From Kaistella jeonii (GTDB lineage: Bacteria; Bacteroidota; Bacteroidia; Flavobacteriales; Weeksellaceae): a stretch of 64,000 nt of DNA. This document shows positions 60,691-64,000 of this stretch, piece after piece (the first letter of the stretch is position 1; each line of letters opens with the position of its first letter). The DNA lies in the NCBI RefSeq assembly GCF_000812865.1, contig NZ_JSYL01000002.1, forward strand, positions 744,001 to 808,000, written 5' to 3'. The translations under genes and the position numbers were made by a program. The notes under the pieces were generated by a model, which saw only the letters and a program-made list of their open reading frames with translations, was not told the DNA's origin and made no database searches.

Positions 60691-61742
60691 GTTGCGACAC
60701 GTAAGTTAAGAACGAATGTTTATCTACAATAATTTTCTACTGCTATTGCGAAAAACTTTTCCGTTTTTCCTTTTCCGGTTTGATTCAAATTTCTGCTTTT
60801 CCGTTTAGTTTTTCTGATTCTAAAACGTTTTTTAAAAAGTCGATAAGCACAGTTAGTTTGGCTTTTCATAAAGTGAATCAAGTTTGCTTTTCCGCAAGTT
60901 TATAGACCAAAATTTTTACTCTTTAATTAAAATTTCTTCTTTTCCGTTTAGTTTTTTCCGATTCTAAAATGTTTTAAAAAAAGTCGATAAGCACAGTTAG
61001 TTTGGCTTTTCATAAAGTGATTCAAGTTTGCTTTTCCACAAGTTTATAAACAGCAATTTTTCCGCAAATATGTTTAGATAAAATTCTGGTTTTTGTGATA
61101 AATCTCTTTGAATTGAGGTTTTGAATTAGTTCGCAGGAGCAATCGCATACAACGTTTCGCGGCTTGCAGAAGTGGCGAACTTCGTGACCGATTATTTTCG
61201 GCTAAGATAAAATTTCTTGCGAAAGATAAACGTGAATTTACTACATATTTCGCCATTTATGCAAACCGCTGTTGTATGAGGTTGCGACACGTAAGTTAAG
61301 AACGAATGTTTATCTACAATAATTTTCTACTGCTATTGCGAAAAACTTTTCCGTTTTCTATTTTCCGTATTGATTCAAATTTCTGCTTTTCCGTTTAGTT
61401 TTTCCGATTCTAAAACGTTTTTTAAAAGGTCGATAAGCACAGTTAGTTTGGCTTTTCATAAAGTGAATTAAGTTTGCTTTTCCCCAAGTTTATAGACCAA
61501 AAATTTTCCTCTTTAATTAAAATTTCTTTTTTTACTTTTAGTTTTTTCCGATTCTAAAACGTTTTTAAAAAAGGTCGATAAGCACATTTAGTTTGGTTTT
61601 TCATAAAGTGATTAAAGTTTGCTTTTCCTTAAGTTTAAAAACTGTCACTTTTCCGCAAAATATTGTCCGAATAAAATTCTGATTTTCCGATAAATCTCTT
61701 TGAATTGAGCTTTTGAATTCGTTCGCAGGAGCAATCGCAGAC
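60561..61742. repeat. Tandem duplication of a cassette without a clear gene (two about 590-bp units)
   Basis: Unit 1 (60561-61150) and unit 2 (61151-61742) are near copies, each starting with an attC-like element (G or H) and ending GCAGGAGCAATCGCA. Each unit contains two copies of an inner repeat of about 143 bp (near 60787 and 60929; 61377 and 61519). The inner repeats carry TTTTCCGTTTAGTTTTT, GTCGATAAGCACAG and TTTGGCTTTTCATAAAGTGA. On the minus strand a 49-codon frame (60869 to 60720, MKSQTNCAYR start) is open in unit 1 but is stopped early in the other three repeats, so protein coding is unlikely. It may encode an RNA or be a decayed gene. Confidence 0.75.
61146..61280 (-). repeat. attC-like element H
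   Basis: Nearly identical to element G: CATACAACGTTTCGCGGC at the left and GCAAACCGCTGTTGTATG at the right. It is the junction of the two duplicated units. Confidence 0.82.
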
Positions 61743-61872
61743 AACGTTTTGCGGCTTTGCGATGGTGCGGCTAAAAATGCCAGATCTTTCTATTATACAC
61801 TAAATTTCGGAATATCTAAAATCTTTAAACTTGCGAAAATTCCGCACTATTGCAAAACCGCTGTTAGCGGTA
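61738..61872 (-). repeat. attC-like element I
   Basis: Left end CAGACAACGTTTTGCGGC, arm TTTGCGATGGTGCGG; right arm CCGCACTATTGCAAAACCG and end CTGTTAGCGGTA. Confidence 0.83.
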
Positions 61873-61876
61873 GTGA

Positions 61877-62554
61877 TTATTCATTTTCTTTTCTTGCAAA
61901 CTCCAAAAATTCTTCTAAATAATATTCACCTTTACTTAGTTTTTTAATAATAGCAGGATCATTATTATTGAAATTCGCAACATCTTTTGCAGTTAATAAC
62001 ATAACTAAAGCGTTTTCTTTATAACTAGGACTCATAGTTGGAAATTCAGCATTATAAACAAGTATTTTATAATTATTTCCATCCCTATCTTTCCATTCAG
62101 TATTATTAGGTTTATATAGAGCAGAGGCAACCAATCCACCACCATATGGATTTCCATTACGTCCAATTGCTTTTTTATCTTTTTTTGTATCAAGAATGAT
62201 TACATTGAATTTCTTTCCAGTAACAGTAAATTTTCCAAAAGCGTGATCTTGGGCTATTTCATAATTTGTTAATAGTAAATTATGAAATAACTGATCTTTG
62301 TATTTTATTCCCCAAATTGTGTAACCTTTTTTTATTTTTTTATTTGTTGATTCTGCAAGAATTTCTTTATAAATAATCGAATTTGGATTTTCTTCTTTAA
62401 TTGTTATATAAGCCTTCTCAGGAATATTTGGTTTGTTGTTAACAAAATCATTGTATGTGAAGTAATAATCGATAGATTCCTTTCTTACTTCAGTTTGTCC
62501 AGATATTATTACTGAATTAATTAATAATAATAAAAATAAAATTTGTTTTTTCAT
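61877..62554 (-). CDS. Cassette-borne secreted protein
   Basis: A 225-residue protein with a signal peptide (MKKQILFLLLLINSVIISGQ). The mature part contains ITIKEENPNSIIYKEIL, KFNVIILDTKKDKKAIGRNGNPYGGGLVAS and NGNPYGGG; no known family is recognised. It ends in a charged helix (EEFLEFARKENE). It is probably periplasmic. The cassette ends GTTAGCGGTA / TACCGCTAAC are exact complements, the same type as the 59122 cassette although the genes are unrelated. Confidence 0.68.
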   Translation of the reverse strand: MKKQILFLLLLINSVIISGQTEVRKESIDYYFTYNDFVNNKPNIPEKAYITIKEENPNSIIYKEILAESTNKKIKKGYTIWGIKYKDQLFHNLLLTNYEIAQDHAFGKFTVTGKKFNVIILDTKKDKKAIGRNGNPYGGGLVASALYKPNNTEWKDRDGNNYKILVYNAEFPTMSPSYKENALVMLLTAKDVANFNNNDPAIIKKLSKGEYYLEEFLEFARKENE

Positions 62555-62580
62555 ATTTTGAATAATTGTTTTTATAGCAT

Positions 62581-62713
62581 TACCGCTAACGGTTGGGTAT
62601 TTATGCAGGCGGGATAAAAATACGAAAACTTTCTACTTGCTAAAAACTAAATTAATCGCTAAAATCTTCAATGAAAACTTCCTACCCGCTTGTATAAATA
62701 TCTTGTTATCGGC
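62581..62713 (-). repeat. attC-like element J
   Basis: Left end TACCGCTAACGGTTGGGTAT, arm TTATGCAGGCGGG; right arm CCCGCTTGTATAAATATC and end TTGTTATCGGCT. Same subtype as elements C, F and K. Confidence 0.86.
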
Positions 62714-62725
62714 TGTAACGATTAT

Positions 62726-63235
62726 TTATTTTTCGATTTCAATTTTCTGAATAGCATAATCTCCTTTTCTGTAAGTTATTCTGACATTTATTCCATTTTG
62801 TAAAACACCATTATTGGTTTCACTAAATCGATTGAATTTACCAAGTAAATAATCAGCATATGCAAATTTCATAGAATCGACTTCAAAACTTTCAAATGTT
62901 ACAGTTGCCTGTCTTTTATATTCAATTCTTCTATTGAATTTTTTAATTACACCTTCAACTTTTCCAACTTTTGTAGAAGATAAAATTTTGTTTATTCTTT
63001 TTTCAGTATCGTCTTTGACAAAAAATTTTAAATAAAAGTATGCAGGAACTGAAAGGGTCAAAAACAGTGTTGTTAAAACTATATAGAGTTTTTTTTCAAA
63101 ACCTGACTCTTTAAATTTAATTATGGCAATTAGAGTAATTAGAGATAAAATTAAAAGTATAAGACAAATTGAAGTCGGAGAAGTTGAATTACTTGGTGTG
63201 TCTAATATTGACCAATACGTATAATATTCCATCAT
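62726..63235 (-). CDS. Cassette-borne small membrane protein
   Basis: A 169-residue protein with two hydrophobic helices, near residues 20-42 (SICLILLILSLITLIAIIKF) and 50-70 (LYIVLTTLFLTLSVPAYFYL). A soluble C-terminal domain of about 95 residues follows, rich in beta-strand pattern (VGKVEGVIKKFNRRIEYKRQ, VRITYRKGDYAIQKIEI). No family is recognised; a fold resembling DUF3592-like proteins is possible. Termini GTTATCGGCT / AGCCGATAAC are exact complements and unlike those of its neighbours. Confidence 0.68.
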   Translation of the reverse strand: MMEYYTYWSILDTPSNSTSPTSICLILLILSLITLIAIIKFKESGFEKKLYIVLTTLFLTLSVPAYFYLKFFVKDDTEKRINKILSSTKVGKVEGVIKKFNRRIEYKRQATVTFESFEVDSMKFAYADYLLGKFNRFSETNNGVLQNGINVRITYRKGDYAIQKIEIEK

Positions 63236-63263
63236 TTAATTTTTGGCACCGTTTTTTAGTTAT

Positions 63264-63350
63264 AGCCGATAACGGTTGGGTATTTGCGAAGAAAGCCCCT
63301 GTTCATCAAGTAAATTCGGGGCTTTTTTTGCAAATACCATGTTGTAGGAT
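63264..63350 (-). repeat. attC-like element K (short form)
   Basis: Left end AGCCGATAACGGTTGGG and right end AAATACCATGTTGTAGG. Arms GGTATTTGC and GCAAATACC, then AAAGCCCC and GGGGCTTT pair almost perfectly, with a loop of only 20 nt. The inner stem plus T-run also looks like an intrinsic terminator. Confidence 0.85.
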
Positions 63351-63358
63351 GTGCTTTT

Positions 63359-63649
63359 TTAAATCTCGATTGAAATATTAACCTTTCCACCAAGTCCTTT
63401 TTCAACGATATCAAACAAAGTTTTAAGCGTCAAATTACTTCCATTGTTTTCAATTTTTGAAATATATTCACGCTTTTTGTCAACCAAATTTCCTAATTCA
63501 GTTTGAGTAAGTCGTTTTTCTTCGCGTGCTTTTCTTAATTGCAGACCGATTTTAAAGGATGCGAAATCTCTGTCCAATTCATCACGTCTTTCTGTTCCAG
63601 TTTTTCCGTAAACTTCATCTTTTATTTTTGTCCAACTTTTAGTTTCCAT
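63359..63649 (-). CDS. HigA-like XRE-family antitoxin
   Basis: The start is placed at 63649 (METKSWTKIKDEVYG), 11 nt inside the toxin gene; the longer frame adds seven unlikely residues. The 96-residue protein has an N-terminal KTGTERRDELDRDF segment typical of antitoxins paired with Gp49-type toxins, then a helix-turn-helix (LRKAREEKRLTQTELGNLVDKKREYISKIENNG). It should bind and neutralise the upstream toxin and repress the operon. The stop lies 8 nt from element K, as in other cassettes. Confidence 0.88.
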   Translation of the reverse strand: METKSWTKIKDEVYGKTGTERRDELDRDFASFKIGLQLRKAREEKRLTQTELGNLVDKKREYISKIENNGSNLTLKTLFDIVEKGLGGKVNISIEI

Positions 63650-63992
63650 TTTTTTTAGATTTATCTTCATAATATTGAGCCATAATTTTTAAGGCTTTTA
63701 AAATTTCATTTTTTGGCGTTTTTTGAGTTTTCTTTTGAAATGCATTCATTAAAACAACTAATTTTTCGCCGTCAAAAAAACAAAAAACCCGCCAAATATT
63801 TGAGCCGAGTTGTATTCTTGCTTCATAAAGTCCATCAGTTCCAACAATGTGTTTTAAGTAATTTGATGGAACACGTTCTAAAGTTTCAATTGCCTCAATA
63901 ATTTTATAAATCTTATTTTGAACCTTAATTTCTTGGCTCGAAATAAAATCCTGGAAATAATTTTTAAAAGCAATAACTTTTCTTACTTTCAT
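63639..63992 (-). CDS. HigB-like (Gp49 family) toxin
   Basis: A 117-residue protein with the phage-derived Gp49/HigB pattern: YKIIEAIETLERVPSNYLKHI, GLYEARIQLGSNIWRVFCFFDGEKLVVLMNAFQKKTQKTPKNEI. The GLYEARIQ and FxKKTQKTP motifs are diagnostic of the family, which includes ribosome-dependent mRNA interferases. It forms an operon with the downstream antitoxin gene. The cassette's promoter side lies beyond the window edge. Confidence 0.9.
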   Translation of the reverse strand: MKVRKVIAFKNYFQDFISSQEIKVQNKIYKIIEAIETLERVPSNYLKHIVGTDGLYEARIQLGSNIWRVFCFFDGEKLVVLMNAFQKKTQKTPKNEILKALKIMAQYYEDKSKKNGN

Positions 63993-64000
63993 TTCACAAA

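Noticed and set aside
60555-61872. CRISPR array
   Set aside because: Repeats are long palindromes with unequal, partly repeated spacing and no short regular spacers or cas genes.
56035-63350. MITE family as explanation for the palindromes
   Set aside because: No target-site duplication is evident, the elements are all in one orientation downstream of genes, and end complementarity follows the gene unit rather than the palindrome; not fully excluded without genome-wide data.

Overview
The window is a low-GC chromosomal segment of a flavobacterium, most likely family Weeksellaceae (Chryseobacterium, Kaistella or a relative). The evidence is a type IX secretion sorting tail, the gliding/T9SS lipoprotein GldH, glutamine synthetase type III, a RicT/PSP1 protein, many SPI-type lipoproteins, and repeated Bacteroidota -7 promoter boxes (TAnnTTTG) about 20 nt before start codons. 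I saw no rRNA, tRNA or CRISPR array.

Layout. 1-4 kb: end of a TPR protein, a frameshifted Dph6-like ATPase, a small membrane protein, a truncated NmrA-like fragment, an unrecognised membrane protein, and a broken copy of the 3' end of mnmA. 4-9 kb: a large T9SS-exported beta-propeller protein, then intact mnmA; the two mnmA 3' ends flank the propeller gene as direct repeats. 9-20.6 kb: outer-membrane proteins, a TonB-dependent receptor, SodC, a glycosyltransferase-like membrane protein, SelO, PBP1A, GldH and RicT. 21-28 kb: FadL-type porin and GDSL lipoprotein, prs, ribosomal protein L25, two tandem TonB-C-like paralogues, tadA, coaX. 28-38.7 kb: M1 peptidase, a DUF6909-like protein, a giant YwqK-repeat protein, glnN, an NlpC/P60 lipoprotein. 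39-44.7 kb: the rod-shape cluster mreB-mreC-mreD-mrdA-rodA. 44.9-48.9 kb: haem cluster hemA-hemC-hemD-hemE. 48.9-55.5 kb: GNAT, META lipoprotein, hflX, glutaminase, AlkD-like protein, truncated haemoglobin, Kir-type K+ channel, cysteine-cluster protein.

From about 55.5 kb to the right edge the character changes. Every gene lies on the minus strand, most are short, and each is separated from the next by an imperfect palindrome, usually 130-137 bp, with AAC...GTT ends. The few bases outside these cores vary between sites, but they match by complementarity across each individual gene unit. That is the signature of integron cassettes carrying attC sites. The cargo (two toxin-antitoxin pairs, a GNAT acetyltransferase, lipoproteins, small membrane proteins, and a duplicated cassette without a convincing ORF) is typical of integron arrays. 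No integrase is present in the window and the array runs off the right edge. I consider this flavobacterial integron-like array the most interesting system here.

Housekeeping clusters behave as expected: the mre genes overlap by ATGA junctions, hemA and hemC overlap, and ricT overlaps gldH. Most intrinsic terminators are clear hairpins with T-tracts. Function calls rest on motif recognition by eye; no database search was run.
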